From Thermosphaera aggregans (GTDB lineage Archaea > Thermoproteota > Thermoprotei_A > Sulfolobales > Desulfurococcaceae): a DNA stretch of 64,000 nucleotides. Below the pieces are notes generated by a model. The model made no database searches, was not told where the DNA came from, and worked only from the letters and a program-made list of their open reading frames with translations. The DNA lies in NCBI RefSeq assembly GCF_014962245.1, contig NZ_CP063144.1, forward strand, positions 734,582-798,581. The letters run 5' to 3'. Shown here in pieces: positions 1 through 8,532 of the stretch (position 1 is the first letter of the stretch; each line of letters begins with the position of its first letter). The translations under genes were made by a program, and so were the position numbers.

Positions 1-1
1 C

Positions 2-1081
2 TTAAAGAATGCCAAGTACAGCATAGTAGGGATTTTCGGCCCAACTGGGTCAGGGAAAAGCTTGTTCAGCATCCTGTACGGAGTAGAAAGCGTTCTAAAC
101 GAGAAGTATAGGAGATTCATTATAGCGCGTCCCCTGGTTGACGTTACATCGGGGAGCGAGCTCACACCCGCAGACCTTGGCGAGCTTTACTACGAGCTCG
201 CCTCTTCATACTTGAGGGATATTTTATACGGGTATATTGAATGGGCCAAGGTAGAGGAGATGATCAAAAACTACAAAATAGTAATAGCAGACTCCCATTA
301 TCTGAGAGGGAGAACCTTTGACGATTCACTGATATTTCTAGACGATGTTCAAAGTATTCCGGTGGAGAGCGCTATAGAGGTTGTTACAAGAATAGGAAAT
401 AATAGCAGGCTTGTAATAGCCGGGGACCCTATCTTCCAGAGGGCTCACACGGTTAAAGACTCCACAATCATGTTAAGGGAGCTCCTGCTTAACGAGGAGT
501 CAGCCAGAGTGGTTGATCTCGGGTTGAAAGATATTGTTAGGCCTGGGGCAAAGATGGGGATAAAGTTATTGTTCGAGTCGAAGATGCGCTCTAGAAAGCT
601 AACTGAGACAGAGAAGCAGATAGTTGAAACAGCTAGATTACACGCTCCTGACGCTGACTTAGTAACTGCGGTAGAGTTTGTTGAACTCAAAAAGAAACTA
701 GGCGTGACAACTGAGAGCGTTCCCGACGCGTTAATAGTTGTTAAAGAAGGGCATCTTGGAAGAATCATTGGGAAGAAAGGCGAAAGAATAGAAGCGGTAG
801 AGAAAGACTTAGGCTTGAAAATAAGGGCTTGCCAGCTCTCACTGGATTTCACTCCGTTCATAAGGGCTCTTCACCCTGTTGCATGGATTACAAAGCATGT
901 GAAGGAAGTGGATTTCGCAGGGCCGGTTCTGGCCGTGAAGATAAGTGAAGAAGGCTATGGGGCTTTCGTAGGACAGAAAGGTGTTTATATCAGGCTTATC
1001 GACGGCGTGTTCAGCAAGCTCCTGGGAGTTTCCGTGAGGGTTTACGAGGTTAAGAGTGATCGCTCGGAAAGAGAGAAGTGA
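2..1081 (+). CDS. PhoH-like P-loop ATPase with KH domains (5' partial)
   Basis: The reading frame is already open at base 2, so the N-terminus lies left of the window. A Walker A motif (GPTGSGKS) is encoded at about 38-61, upstream of the first in-window start-like codon (TTG at 62). RGRTFDDSLIFLDDVQ matches the PhoH signature around Walker B, and RLVIAGDP matches the following PhoH motif III. The C-terminal third has a KH-type loop (GRIIGKKGERI) and a second KH-like stretch (GAFVGQKGVYIR). Such ATPases are thought to act on RNA; the substrate is unknown. The gene ends tail to tail with the Trm5-like gene, 21 bases away. The family call is firm, the function is inferred. Confidence 0.85.
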   Translation, partial: LKNAKYSIVGIFGPTGSGKSLFSILYGVESVLNEKYRRFIIARPLVDVTSGSELTPADLGELYYELASSYLRDILYGYIEWAKVEEMIKNYKIVIADSHYLRGRTFDDSLIFLDDVQSIPVESAIEVVTRIGNNSRLVIAGDPIFQRAHTVKDSTIMLRELLLNEESARVVDLGLKDIVRPGAKMGIKLLFESKMRSRKLTETEKQIVETARLHAPDADLVTAVEFVELKKKLGVTTESVPDALIVVKEGHLGRIIGKKGERIEAVEKDLGLKIRACQLSLDFTPFIRALHPVAWITKHVKEVDFAGPVLAVKISEEGYGAFVGQKGVYIRLIDGVFSKLLGVSVRVYEVKSDRSEREK

Positions 1082-1102
1082 AATATTCAAGGTCTTTTAA
1101 GG

Positions 1103-1963
1103 TTACTCGACATACAAATCCACTACAACTTGAACCAGTCGAGGGCCAACGTTTCTCACTATTCTCGAGTTTTCAATAACGTACTTCCCCACGCCCACGC
1201 TTGAAGCTGTTTTTACAACAGCCTCTTCAGCTTCTTTAAGGGGATTCTTCCCCTTAAGGGATTTCACGTGGAGGTAAACATGTATCCATCCAGCACGTTG
1301 TTTTAGCGCTTTAACAGCTGTTTCAAAATATTCCAAGGCTAGCTCCGGATAAGGCATCAAAACCCTGTCCGCGGTATTCAGCAGGTGTTTCTCGATAATT
1401 TCCTTAGCGTCACCTAGGTAGGGGATAACAATGTTTTCAACTTTGTTGAGCCTTATGTTTTCAACCATGTATTCAAACGCGTATGGATTTATGTCGATAC
1501 TGTGGACTTTATCAGGCTTCGAATATTTCGCAATAATTATGCTGAACAATCCAATGCCTGCGAACATGTTTACAACAGTCTCGCCCTGCCTAACCAGTTT
1601 AGCAATTCTTTTATGCTCGTAGTTTAAAGCCGGGGAAACATAGGCCTTGTTTATGTCAACCTTAAAGACACATCCGTGTTCCCTGTATATGGTCTCGCTT
1701 CGAACCTCGCCTGCGAGATGAACATGACGCCTAAGCCTGTACGGTCCTTCGACGCCCGGCAATCCAGCCCACACGCTTTTAACCATGGGGAATTTTGAAA
1801 GAATCGATTCAGCCAGAGGCTTCAACTCCTCCGGCGTCATTTTCAGAGGGCACCGTATAATGGCTAAATCACCTACGAATTCAATCCGCTTCCACACCTC
1901 CATGGCTTTTTCAGGGCCGTAAATCTTTAATGCCAATTCCCGTAGAATTTTACCCCTTCCCAT
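1103..1963 (-). CDS. Trm5/Met-10+ family tRNA methyltransferase
   Basis: 286 aa SAM-dependent methyltransferase. NMFAGIGLFSI (about 133-143) is the glycine-rich SAM loop and IDINPYAFEYMVENI the acidic loop typical of Trm5/TYW2 proteins; VDINKAYVSPALNYEHKRI matches the lead-in to the catalytic domain. The family methylates N1 of G37 in tRNA or transfers the aminocarboxypropyl group for wyosine. The usual catalytic NLP motif appears here as MPYPELA, so paralogue assignment (Trm5a, b or c, or Taw2) is open. The N-terminal recognition domain is present. The start is ATG. It follows nth by one base, so the two are probably cotranscribed. Confidence 0.75.
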   Translation of the reverse strand: MGRGKILRELALKIYGPEKAMEVWKRIEFVGDLAIIRCPLKMTPEELKPLAESILSKFPMVKSVWAGLPGVEGPYRLRRHVHLAGEVRSETIYREHGCVFKVDINKAYVSPALNYEHKRIAKLVRQGETVVNMFAGIGLFSIIIAKYSKPDKVHSIDINPYAFEYMVENIRLNKVENIVIPYLGDAKEIIEKHLLNTADRVLMPYPELALEYFETAVKALKQRAGWIHVYLHVKSLKGKNPLKEAEEAVVKTASSVGVGKYVIENSRIVRNVGPRLVQVVVDLYVE

Positions 1964-1964
1964 T

Positions 1965-2642
1965 TTAAACCACTCTCTTCCCGTGCTCGCAGAAACTGGT
2001 TATTGGGCAAGCACTACATAATGGCTTGATCGCTCTGCAGGTCCTCCTTCCATGAGTTATCAATAAGAGATGGAGTTTCATATAATTAGCCTGGCTCGTG
2101 CTAGCGGACCAGAAACCAGATATTTCATAATAGTTATCCCTTCTAACATATCCCAACCTTTTCGTAATTCTCCTGATATGGGTATCAACAGGGAATACCG
2201 GTTTACCGAAAAATGCTAGGAGAACGACGTCAGCGGTTTTAGGGCCTACTCCCGGCAGGCTTGTCAATATTTTTCTAGAAGTTTCAACATCACTCTTATT
2301 GATTTCCTCAATCAACTTTTTCTCAAAGCCGTTTTCAGAGAAGATCTTTGCCAGTTCAAGGATAACTCTACTTCTCTCACGGTACATTCCAGCTGGCTTG
2401 ATCAAATCCGTGAGTTCATTGTTTCCTATGTTTAAAATTTTTTCGGGATCGATCACTCCCAGGTTTTTCCTTAAGTTTTCAAGTGCTCTCACAGCGTTTT
2501 TATCCAAAGTATTCTGGCTTAAGACAACTGCGATAATGAACTCAAATAATGAGGTTTTGCTTACGTGTGAAACGGTGAATTCTTTTTCATCAAGCTTGTA
2601 AAATTTTTCCAGTTTTTCAAGTATGATATCTCCAATATTCAA
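1965..2642 (-). CDS. nth: endonuclease III, DNA glycosylase/AP lyase
   Basis: 225 aa, the usual length for Nth. It removes oxidised pyrimidines and cleaves the abasic site in base excision repair. The helix-hairpin-helix is LPGVGPKTADVVLL with the catalytic lysine in GPKTA, followed by FPVDTHIRRI with the catalytic aspartate. The C-terminus carries the [4Fe-4S] ligand pattern C-x6-C-x2-C-x5-C (from TCRAIKPLC to FC). The start is TTG with a GAGGATC-like ribosome binding site. It lies 11 bases downstream of asnS and upstream of the methyltransferase on the same strand. Confidence 0.93.
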   Translation of the reverse strand: MNIGDIILEKLEKFYKLDEKEFTVSHVSKTSLFEFIIAVVLSQNTLDKNAVRALENLRKNLGVIDPEKILNIGNNELTDLIKPAGMYRERSRVILELAKIFSENGFEKKLIEEINKSDVETSRKILTSLPGVGPKTADVVLLAFFGKPVFPVDTHIRRITKRLGYVRRDNYYEISGFWSASTSQANYMKLHLLLITHGRRTCRAIKPLCSACPITSFCEHGKRVV

Positions 2643-2653
2643 CCCTGATCCTC

Positions 2654-3952
2654 TTACGGATATATGCGTTCCCTATATCTCGGGAAGGGCATGGTTTCTC
2701 TTATGTGTTCTAAACCAGTTATCCACATCACTATTCTTTCGATTCCAAGGCCGAATCCGCTGTGGGGGACACTCCCATATTTTCTCAGGTCTAGATACCA
2801 TTTGTAGTCGTCAGGGTTATATCCTTGCTCGATTAACCTTTCCAGCAGTAACTTGTAATCATCTTCACGCTGGCCCCCGCCTATTATTTCCCCATAACCT
2901 TCGGGAGCGAGCAAGTCGAACCCGAGAACTACTTCGGGGTTGCTTGGGTCCAGCTTCATGTAGAAGCTTTTGATATGTCTCGGGAAGTGGGTTAGGAAGA
3001 ACGGTGATTCAAACTCCATTGTTAATACTCTTTCCTCATCCGCTCCGAGGTCGTCGCCCCATTTAACATTGACCCCTTTCTTCTGAAGTATTTCTATTGC
3101 TTCATCATACCTGATCCTAGGGTATGGGGTTTCCAACGCTTTCTTAAGCTTTTTAACATCCCGCCCAAATTCCTCCAACTCTCTCCTCCTATCCTCAAGG
3201 ACTTTTGAAACAATGTAAGCAACAAGCTCCTCTGCCACCTTCATCATGTCATTCATATCATACCATGCCGCCTCGGGCTCGAGATGCCAGTATTCGGCTA
3301 AATGCCTTCTTGTCCTGGATTTTTCGGCGCGGAAACTAGGTGTTAAGCTGTAGACTTTCTCAAGAGTGTAAATCAAAACCTCCAGGTATAGCTGGGCGCT
3401 CTGGCTTAGGAAGGCGGTTTGATCGAAGTACTGGACTGGGAAGAGTGTTGCTCCACCTTCGCAGGCAGAAGCGGTTAGGATTGGAGGCGTAACCTCCCAC
3501 CAGCCGTTTCTGCTGAAGTACTCCCTACCAGCGTTTATCACGGTGTGCTTAATCTTGAATAGTGCAGCGTAGCGGGGACTCCTAATCCATAAGTGCCTAA
3601 CATTCAACAAGTACTCGTCTCCTTCACCGCCTTTGATCGGGAAATCCCGGCTGTCTCCTATTATTTTGAAAAAGCTTGCGTGAAGCTCGAAACCTCCCGG
3701 AGCCTTAGATTCTTCTCGAACCTCTCCACAAGCCATGACGCTTGCTTCTAAACCAATGTTTTTTAATGAATCGACTAATTCATCCCCGAGTCTTGACGAG
3801 TCAACAACCACTTGCATGACGCCGGAGGAGTCTCTGACCCTTACGAAAGCCTTGCCCCCAACAACGCTTCTCCTGTAAACCCAGCCTCTAATGCACACTT
3901 CTCTACCAACATACTCCCTGTTCATAACAGATGCTATGGGTTTGAAATCCAT
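2654..3952 (-). CDS. asnS: asparagine--tRNA ligase (class II AspRS/AsnRS group)
   Basis: 432 aa class II synthetase. It has an N-terminal OB-fold anticodon domain (about 15-100, VCIRGWVYRRS) and class II motif 2 (FRAEKSRTRRHLAEYWHLEPE). Motif 3 is at the C-terminus (GFGLGIERIVMWITG). HLWIRSPRYAALFKIK and the SACEGGATLFPVQYF region resemble AsnRS more than archaeal AspRS, whose motif 2 reads ETPK/DEHL-type. I therefore call AsnRS, with a nondiscriminating AspRS as the alternative. The start is ATG. It leads the unit asnS-nth-trm5 on the minus strand. Confidence 0.82.
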   Translation of the reverse strand: MDFKPIASVMNREYVGREVCIRGWVYRRSVVGGKAFVRVRDSSGVMQVVVDSSRLGDELVDSLKNIGLEASVMACGEVREESKAPGGFELHASFFKIIGDSRDFPIKGGEGDEYLLNVRHLWIRSPRYAALFKIKHTVINAGREYFSRNGWWEVTPPILTASACEGGATLFPVQYFDQTAFLSQSAQLYLEVLIYTLEKVYSLTPSFRAEKSRTRRHLAEYWHLEPEAAWYDMNDMMKVAEELVAYIVSKVLEDRRRELEEFGRDVKKLKKALETPYPRIRYDEAIEILQKKGVNVKWGDDLGADEERVLTMEFESPFFLTHFPRHIKSFYMKLDPSNPEVVLGFDLLAPEGYGEIIGGGQREDDYKLLLERLIEQGYNPDDYKWYLDLRKYGSVPHSGFGLGIERIVMWITGLEHIRETMPFPRYRERIYP

Positions 3953-4028
3953 GTACTCGCACCATTTTCGTTTTAAACTATGTAGAATTGATTATTTAAC
4001 GCCTGTTTATAAGAAATTTCTTCCAGGC

Positions 4029-4589
4029 TTAAGGAAGGGGTCTCGCCATGATATACGCGTCTTCACCGTCTAGGTAGTACTGTTTCTCCACCCTTATCTT
4101 TACGTAGCCGAGTTTCTCATACAGATTGATAGCGGGGGTATTGCTCACCCTGACCTCCAAGTATGTTTCAGAACACCCGTAGCTTTCATAGAGGTTTTTC
4201 AACGCGTGAGCCATAAGCCCTAGCCCTAGACTCCTCCCCCTATGCTCTTTAAGAACGGCTATGCTCACGATGTGCCCGCTCTTAACAAGCAGGGTTTTAA
4301 AGAAACCAGGCTTGTATTCAACCCTGCACATGACGTAGCCAACTACTTCGCCGTTAGGTGCCTCAGCTACGAAGAAGGATTTTCCATAAGAATTATACAA
4401 ATCCTCGAAGAAAGCCCTTGGATAGTTCTCCGGGAGAGCCTCCCGATTAATACGTATAATGGATTCTATGTCTTCCTTCCTGGCCAGCCTTATCGTGTAC
4501 CCTGGCGCTTCCCTACTCAAGGTTGCCAGCGCGTTTTCAAATATCGTGGTTACCGATGGTACTGCGGGTTTTTCCTTCTTGAAAAGCAT
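4029..4589 (-). CDS. GNAT acetyltransferase, RimI/Ard1-like
   Basis: GCN5-related N-acetyltransferase. VSIAVLKEHRGRSLGLGLM is the beta4 and acetyl-CoA pyrophosphate loop (R/Q-x-x-G-x-G/A type), and YLEVRVSNTPAINLYEKLGY is the classical RimI/Ard1 C-terminal motif, so it probably acetylates protein N-termini. I place the start at ATG 4589, which has GGTGATTTC just before it. An in-frame TTG at 4607 lacks a ribosome binding site. The gene is divergent from coaBC. Confidence 0.82.
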   Translation of the reverse strand: MLFKKEKPAVPSVTTIFENALATLSREAPGYTIRLARKEDIESIIRINREALPENYPRAFFEDLYNSYGKSFFVAEAPNGEVVGYVMCRVEYKPGFFKTLLVKSGHIVSIAVLKEHRGRSLGLGLMAHALKNLYESYGCSETYLEVRVSNTPAINLYEKLGYVKIRVEKQYYLDGEDAYIMARPLP

Positions 4590-4604
4590 GAAATCACCAT
4601 TCCT

Positions 4605-4662
4605 CAAAGCATTATAATAAATAGTTGTGAGGAATTAATATATTCTGGTGAAGGTGAGCTGG
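4605..4662. promoter_or_regulatory. divergent promoter region (acetyltransferase / coaBC)
   Basis: AT-rich space between two divergent genes. TTATAATAAAT at about 4612-4622 is a TATA-like element about 25-33 bases ahead of the minus-strand ATG (4589). TTAATATATT at about 4635-4644 could serve coaBC, whose ATG follows GGTGAGCTGG. No transcription data; based on motif and spacing only. Confidence 0.4.
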
Positions 4663-5883
4663 ATGCTTATTGAAGAAATAAGGAAGCATGAGCATATGCC
4701 GCTAGCGGGTAAACGCATCGCTTTAGGTGTTTCCGGTTCAGTAGCTGCATACAGGTCCGTGGACTTGGCTAGGAAGCTGATTAGAATGGGCGCGGAGGTT
4801 AGGCCCATACTCACACGGTTTGCAACTAAGCTGATCGGACCTGATCTACTGTGGTGGGCAACGGGGAATAAGCCGCTTGTGGAGATGACCGGGGAGACGG
4901 AGCACATAGATGTTGCGAAATGGGCTGACGCGCTTGTAATCGCTCCAGCCACTCTTAACACCATGAGCAAGATAGCTTACGGAATTCTCGATGAATTACT
5001 ACCGTTAACAGCTGCCACCATGATGGGTGACGGTAAGAAAATCATTATTGCACCCGCAATGAACATGAGGCTGTACACCTCGCCACAGTATGAGAAGGCT
5101 AGGAGGCTTCTTGAAGACTATAACGTGGTGATTATTCCCCCTTTTATTGAGGAGAACAAGGTCAAGTTTCCACCGCTCGACGACCTAGCCCACTGTGTTG
5201 ACGCGGTTGTCAACAGGGGACAGGATTTAAAGGGTAAAAGGATTGTTGTAACCGCAGGAGCAACAAGAGAGTATTTAGACCCTGTCAGAGTATTGACCAA
5301 TCCAAGTAGCGGTTTAATGGGGATTTTAATCGCTCGCGAAGCAGCATGCAGGGGCGCTATAGTCGACCTTGTCTCAGGCATCTCAAGGTTTGACCCTCCT
5401 TACATGGTGAACAACATAAGCGTGGAGACAACGAGCGACATGGCGCTGGCAATAGAGAGATTGACTAGCGAGAGAGAATATGATGCAGGGATTTTCGCGG
5501 CAGCACCCGCTGATTACAAGCCCAAAGTTTACCATGAGGAAAAACTGTCTACGAGAGATATGAGAAGCTTGGTGATAGAGCTCGAGGCAACTAAAAAAGT
5601 TTTAAAATCCATCGTTAAAAGGCCAAGGCTTCTCATCGGTTTTGCTGCTGAGAGCTCGAAGGTTTCCGAGGAGCTGGTTGAAAAAAGCAGAGTTAAACTT
5701 CTCGACTATAACCTCGACCTTGTAGTAGCCAATAACATCTTGTCAGAAAAGGCAGGGTTTTCGAAGCCGCTTCTGGAAGTATGTTATGTCTGGAAAGAAG
5801 GATTCCAGTGTCCGGGCGAATCCTTCAAGGAGGTAGTGGCCAGGGCGATAGTTGACTACGTGGCTGGCAGATTTAAGTTATAG
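4663..5883 (+). CDS. coaBC: bifunctional phosphopantothenoylcysteine decarboxylase / phosphopantothenate-cysteine ligase
   Basis: About 406 aa, two-domain coenzyme A enzyme. N-terminal CoaC: flavodoxin-like GVSGSVAAYRS, active-site histidine in TEHIDVAKWAD, and the PAMNM substrate clamp. C-terminal CoaB: GKRIVVTAGATREYLDPVR followed by NPSSG, typical of the nucleotide-dependent ligase. It joins 4'-phosphopantothenate to cysteine and decarboxylates the product to 4'-phosphopantetheine in the cytosol. I prefer ATG 4663 over GTG 4648 because GGTGAG lies five bases before it. It stands alone on the plus strand next to the phosphopantothenate-forming operon, which is on the other strand. Confidence 0.93.
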   Translation: MLIEEIRKHEHMPLAGKRIALGVSGSVAAYRSVDLARKLIRMGAEVRPILTRFATKLIGPDLLWWATGNKPLVEMTGETEHIDVAKWADALVIAPATLNTMSKIAYGILDELLPLTAATMMGDGKKIIIAPAMNMRLYTSPQYEKARRLLEDYNVVIIPPFIEENKVKFPPLDDLAHCVDAVVNRGQDLKGKRIVVTAGATREYLDPVRVLTNPSSGLMGILIAREAACRGAIVDLVSGISRFDPPYMVNNISVETTSDMALAIERLTSEREYDAGIFAAAPADYKPKVYHEEKLSTRDMRSLVIELEATKKVLKSIVKRPRLLIGFAAESSKVSEELVEKSRVKLLDYNLDLVVANNILSEKAGFSKPLLEVCYVWKEGFQCPGESFKEVVARAIVDYVAGRFKL

Positions 5884-5975
5884 GATTCCATGACATTTGA
5901 AGCGAGAACATCTCTAAGAGCGTTCACCAAGAAAAGGGTTTGATATGCATTGAAATAGATTTAAGCACACACAGC

Positions 5976-6908
5976 CTATATGGTGGAGTGAGAATTTAAC
6001 ACTGTGTTTTCAAATATCTCTGGCACTGAACCAAAAACTTCGAAAACCTTGTCATGATAGTCTTTTTCAACAATTTCGAGAAAAATTTGTAACGTCCTCG
6101 CCACATCCTCGGTGATCAAATTGCCAAGAGGTTGAGGCTCGTAATAATCCACACCTTTCAACAGGCTTGTCGAGAAATACCACAGTGTTTTCCTAATTTT
6201 CCTGCCCGTAATGGGCGATGCGCTGAACCCTTTGCAGGTAAAGCCTGAGTGGATGACAAACACTTTATCAACATCCAGTTCTCCCAGCTGATTCACGCCC
6301 CGCGCTTCTAGGTCCAGGTATTCGTACCCATGCTTGGTAACACCGTCAGGAGTGATTTTCACACCATACAGGTTTCTGATTGCTGGATCGTAGACTAGCA
6401 TTGATGTACCGTTAACTATTTTTAAAGGACTGGTAACTTTTATAACCGTGTTCTCTGTAGCGTAAACCTTGAATCCTCGAGAAAACGCCACTGCTGAGAT
6501 AGAGCTTTTGCCCGAGTGAGGATACCCTAGAAAGAGCAAGGCTTTTCCACCGCGTTCTATCGTGATTGAATCGGTTAGCATTACATAGCCTTTCTTTCCC
6601 AACACGTATGCTATTACTTGAAGGAGGAAGAAGAATGGGGATTCATTTGAATATGCTGAAGGGTATTTTCCTTCAACAATGAAGAGTGATGGAAGCCCGT
6701 GAGGAAGCAGGTCGTGCGTCAACACTTTAAACTTCACGTCTTTGTTGAACCAATAGATTACGGCGTCAGGTCTGCACTCACTAGTGTTTTTTAAACGGGG
6801 CAGGTATCTCTTGGCGAAAGCGCTGGAAAGAGATGCCCATAACTCCTGGGCCCTTTCTGTTTGAATCTGAATGCTTGAATCAGCTACGTTAATACATAAG
6901 GTCTCCAA
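5976..6908 (-). CDS. unknown P-loop protein, HPr kinase-like
   Basis: 310 aa, no named function recognised. LLFLGYPHSGKSSISAVAF (about 126-144) is a Walker A loop preceded by a beta strand, followed by SRGFKVYATENTVIKV, which resembles HPr kinase/phosphorylase folds where a lid residue follows the P-loop helix. The N-terminal 120 residues may be a separate domain. No membrane segment or signal peptide is visible. The start is TTG, 12 bases after the phosphopantoate ligase, so it is the last gene of apgM-pantoate kinase-ligase. Context suggests a CoA-linked or regulatory kinase, but this is inference. Confidence 0.6.
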   Translation of the reverse strand: METLCINVADSSIQIQTERAQELWASLSSAFAKRYLPRLKNTSECRPDAVIYWFNKDVKFKVLTHDLLPHGLPSLFIVEGKYPSAYSNESPFFFLLQVIAYVLGKKGYVMLTDSITIERGGKALLFLGYPHSGKSSISAVAFSRGFKVYATENTVIKVTSPLKIVNGTSMLVYDPAIRNLYGVKITPDGVTKHGYEYLDLEARGVNQLGELDVDKVFVIHSGFTCKGFSASPITGRKIRKTLWYFSTSLLKGVDYYEPQPLGNLITEDVARTLQIFLEIVEKDYHDKVFEVFGSVPEIFENTVLNSHSTI

Positions 6909-6920
6909 GGTTTCACAGCC

Positions 6921-7706
6921 TCATGCATGTAGTTTAAGATCTTTGGAGGCCAGTTCGAGAAGTCTATGGGTTATGAATCTTAATGCTTCTTGAAGTACTT
7001 CGTTATTGTTGTACGACGATACAATGTTTTTCAAAAACCCCCGGTCCTCCCCCTTAAGCTCAGATACTTTTTCAACAAGCAACGGCATTGCTCTCACTAC
7101 GTTATCTACGATGGTGATGTCGGCGGCTCGAGCAGTTCTAGACAACGGGTTTAGATCAATAGTTATAACATACTTGCCGAGACGTTTAAGCGCTTCTGTG
7201 CGGTCTCCGTCTTCAAGAGGTACCAGGACAACATCTGCAATCAATATGCCGCGGGGACTCACGCGTCTTCTCTCGCTAAATAGTTCGGGAATCGTTGCAG
7301 AAGCGTCTTCGCCAACCCCTAAAACCTCGCGTGCTCCATGAGAGAGCAGGAACTGCTTTATAGCCTCCTCCCGCTCCCTGGTTCTGTAGAACAAGTTAAC
7401 CTCGATAAGCGCTCCTGATGCTTCAGCAAGTTTAACAACGTGCTCAGGGACAAGGGCTGCAACATTCCCATTCACAGATATAACTGCGTGGTTAGCGAGT
7501 AATAGTGCGGCAGCAGCCGCTTCAATAGCCTTTAAAGCGAATCCCTGGGTTTTCTCTCCTATAAGGTAATCGAAGCATTCCCCTCTCCCATGGGCAATTA
7601 AGCCCTCGGGCGCGACAATCCCTTTCTTAAATCCTTCTACCAGCTTCTCCCTTATCAAAAGGCTCTCGCGCCTAGGGTGGTTTGCCGGAATATTCAATTT
7701 CAACAC
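6921..7706 (-). CDS. 4-phosphopantoate--beta-alanine ligase (archaeal phosphopantothenate synthetase, DUF137)
   Basis: Archaeal-specific CoA enzyme joining 4-phosphopantoate to beta-alanine with ATP. Family features seen: [12 protein letters not shown] near the N-terminus, [35 protein letters not shown], and [19 protein letters not shown]. The open frame reaches back to ATG 7790, but that would overlap pantoate kinase by 119 bases and adds residues not expected in the family. I choose GTG 7706, just before [13 protein letters not shown] 7697 is also possible. It sits between pantoate kinase and the P-loop protein in one operon. Function call is strong, start uncertain. Confidence 0.88.
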   Translation of the reverse strand: MLKLNIPANHPRRESLLIREKLVEGFKKGIVAPEGLIAHGRGECFDYLIGEKTQGFALKAIEAAAAALLLANHAVISVNGNVAALVPEHVVKLAEASGALIEVNLFYRTREREEAIKQFLLSHGAREVLGVGEDASATIPELFSERRRVSPRGILIADVVLVPLEDGDRTEALKRLGKYVITIDLNPLSRTARAADITIVDNVVRAMPLLVEKVSELKGEDRGFLKNIVSSYNNNEVLQEALRFITHRLLELASKDLKLHA

Positions 7707-8532
7707 CAGTCCTAGAGATTTCACTCTCCATGAAAAATAATTGCCTACGGGATAAAATATCGGTAATCTCTGTGACGTGATCCTTCTCAACCCAAATGAT
7801 GAGCGCCGACTTCTTCAAGTAGAGGCCTACAACTCCCGGTGAGCGAAGTATTTCAGCAGGTATTGAAGAATAGTCGAAAATACCCTGAGTGTACTCCTTC
7901 GCAGCGTTGAAGTAATCCATCAAATCCTCGCTGCTTGCAACTTTTTTGAGAAGTGATAATCCTTTCTCGTAATGGCTTAACGGTATCCTTTCAAGCATTT
8001 TACCAGTTGGCTCGGAGTAGGGAAGGCTGGACACGATTAGTTTAACACGGTATTTAACAGGGATTTTGAAAGCTTCACCGATGCCGGGCGGCCCGGGACG
8101 GGTTCTAATGACGAAGCCACCATAGTATTGAGAGATAACATCCCCCAGCCCCGTCCCTCTCACAACTTCGAGCTCGTGAGCCTTCTGAAAAGCATTGAGT
8201 AACGAGCTCCCTGCATAGATGGAGTTAACCAGTGTGTGCGCGATTAAGAGAGTGGATGAGAGTGCGAAACCCTTCCCTAAGTTGAAGGGAGATTCCACTG
8301 TGACGCCTACTTTTGTCTTGTAAAACTCGCAAACATCCTTAGCCTGCTCGTGAAAAACTTTTTGATTGTTCAACCGAATCGTGCACTCATCCTCAACAGG
8401 GAGTGCAACGCTCGATACTGAAAGGTTTATCCCGGCCCCAATACTTCCTGAGAACAAAGGATTACTGCTCAGTACAGGAATCCACAATCCAGAGACGTGG
8501 TGAGGTATAGTCAGCTTTATCAAAAAGATCAC
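7672..8532 (-). CDS. pantoate kinase (GHMP family)
   Basis: 286 aa. It phosphorylates pantoate to 4-phosphopantoate, the archaeal alternative to bacterial pantothenate kinase. [19 protein letters not shown] is the GHMP glycine/serine ATP loop, [18 protein letters not shown] the second conserved region, and the N-terminus ([12 protein letters not shown]) fits the archaeal pantoate kinases. The start is GTG 8532, whose GTGA overlaps the stop of apgM, showing translational coupling. Followed by phosphopantoate ligase, its pathway partner. Confidence 0.88.
   Translation of the reverse strand: MIFLIKLTIPHHVSGLWIPVLSSNPLFSGSIGAGINLSVSSVALPVEDECTIRLNNQKVFHEQAKDVCEFYKTKVGVTVESPFNLGKGFALSSTLLIAHTLVNSIYAGSSLLNAFQKAHELEVVRGTGLGDVISQYYGGFVIRTRPGPPGIGEAFKIPVKYRVKLIVSSLPYSEPTGKMLERIPLSHYEKGLSLLKKVASSEDLMDYFNAAKEYTQGIFDYSSIPAEILRSPGVVGLYLKKSALIIWVEKDHVTEITDILSRRQLFFMESEISRTGVEIEYSGKPP

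Noticed and set aside
445-861. A 138-codon minus-strand frame inside the PhoH/KH gene
   Set aside because: Antisense to conserved PhoH motifs and KH loops; composition is that of a reversed frame.
2654-3952. Calling the synthetase AspRS
   Set aside because: Motif 2 context (HLAEYWHLEPE) and the HLWIRSP block resemble AsnRS more; kept as an alternative in the entry.
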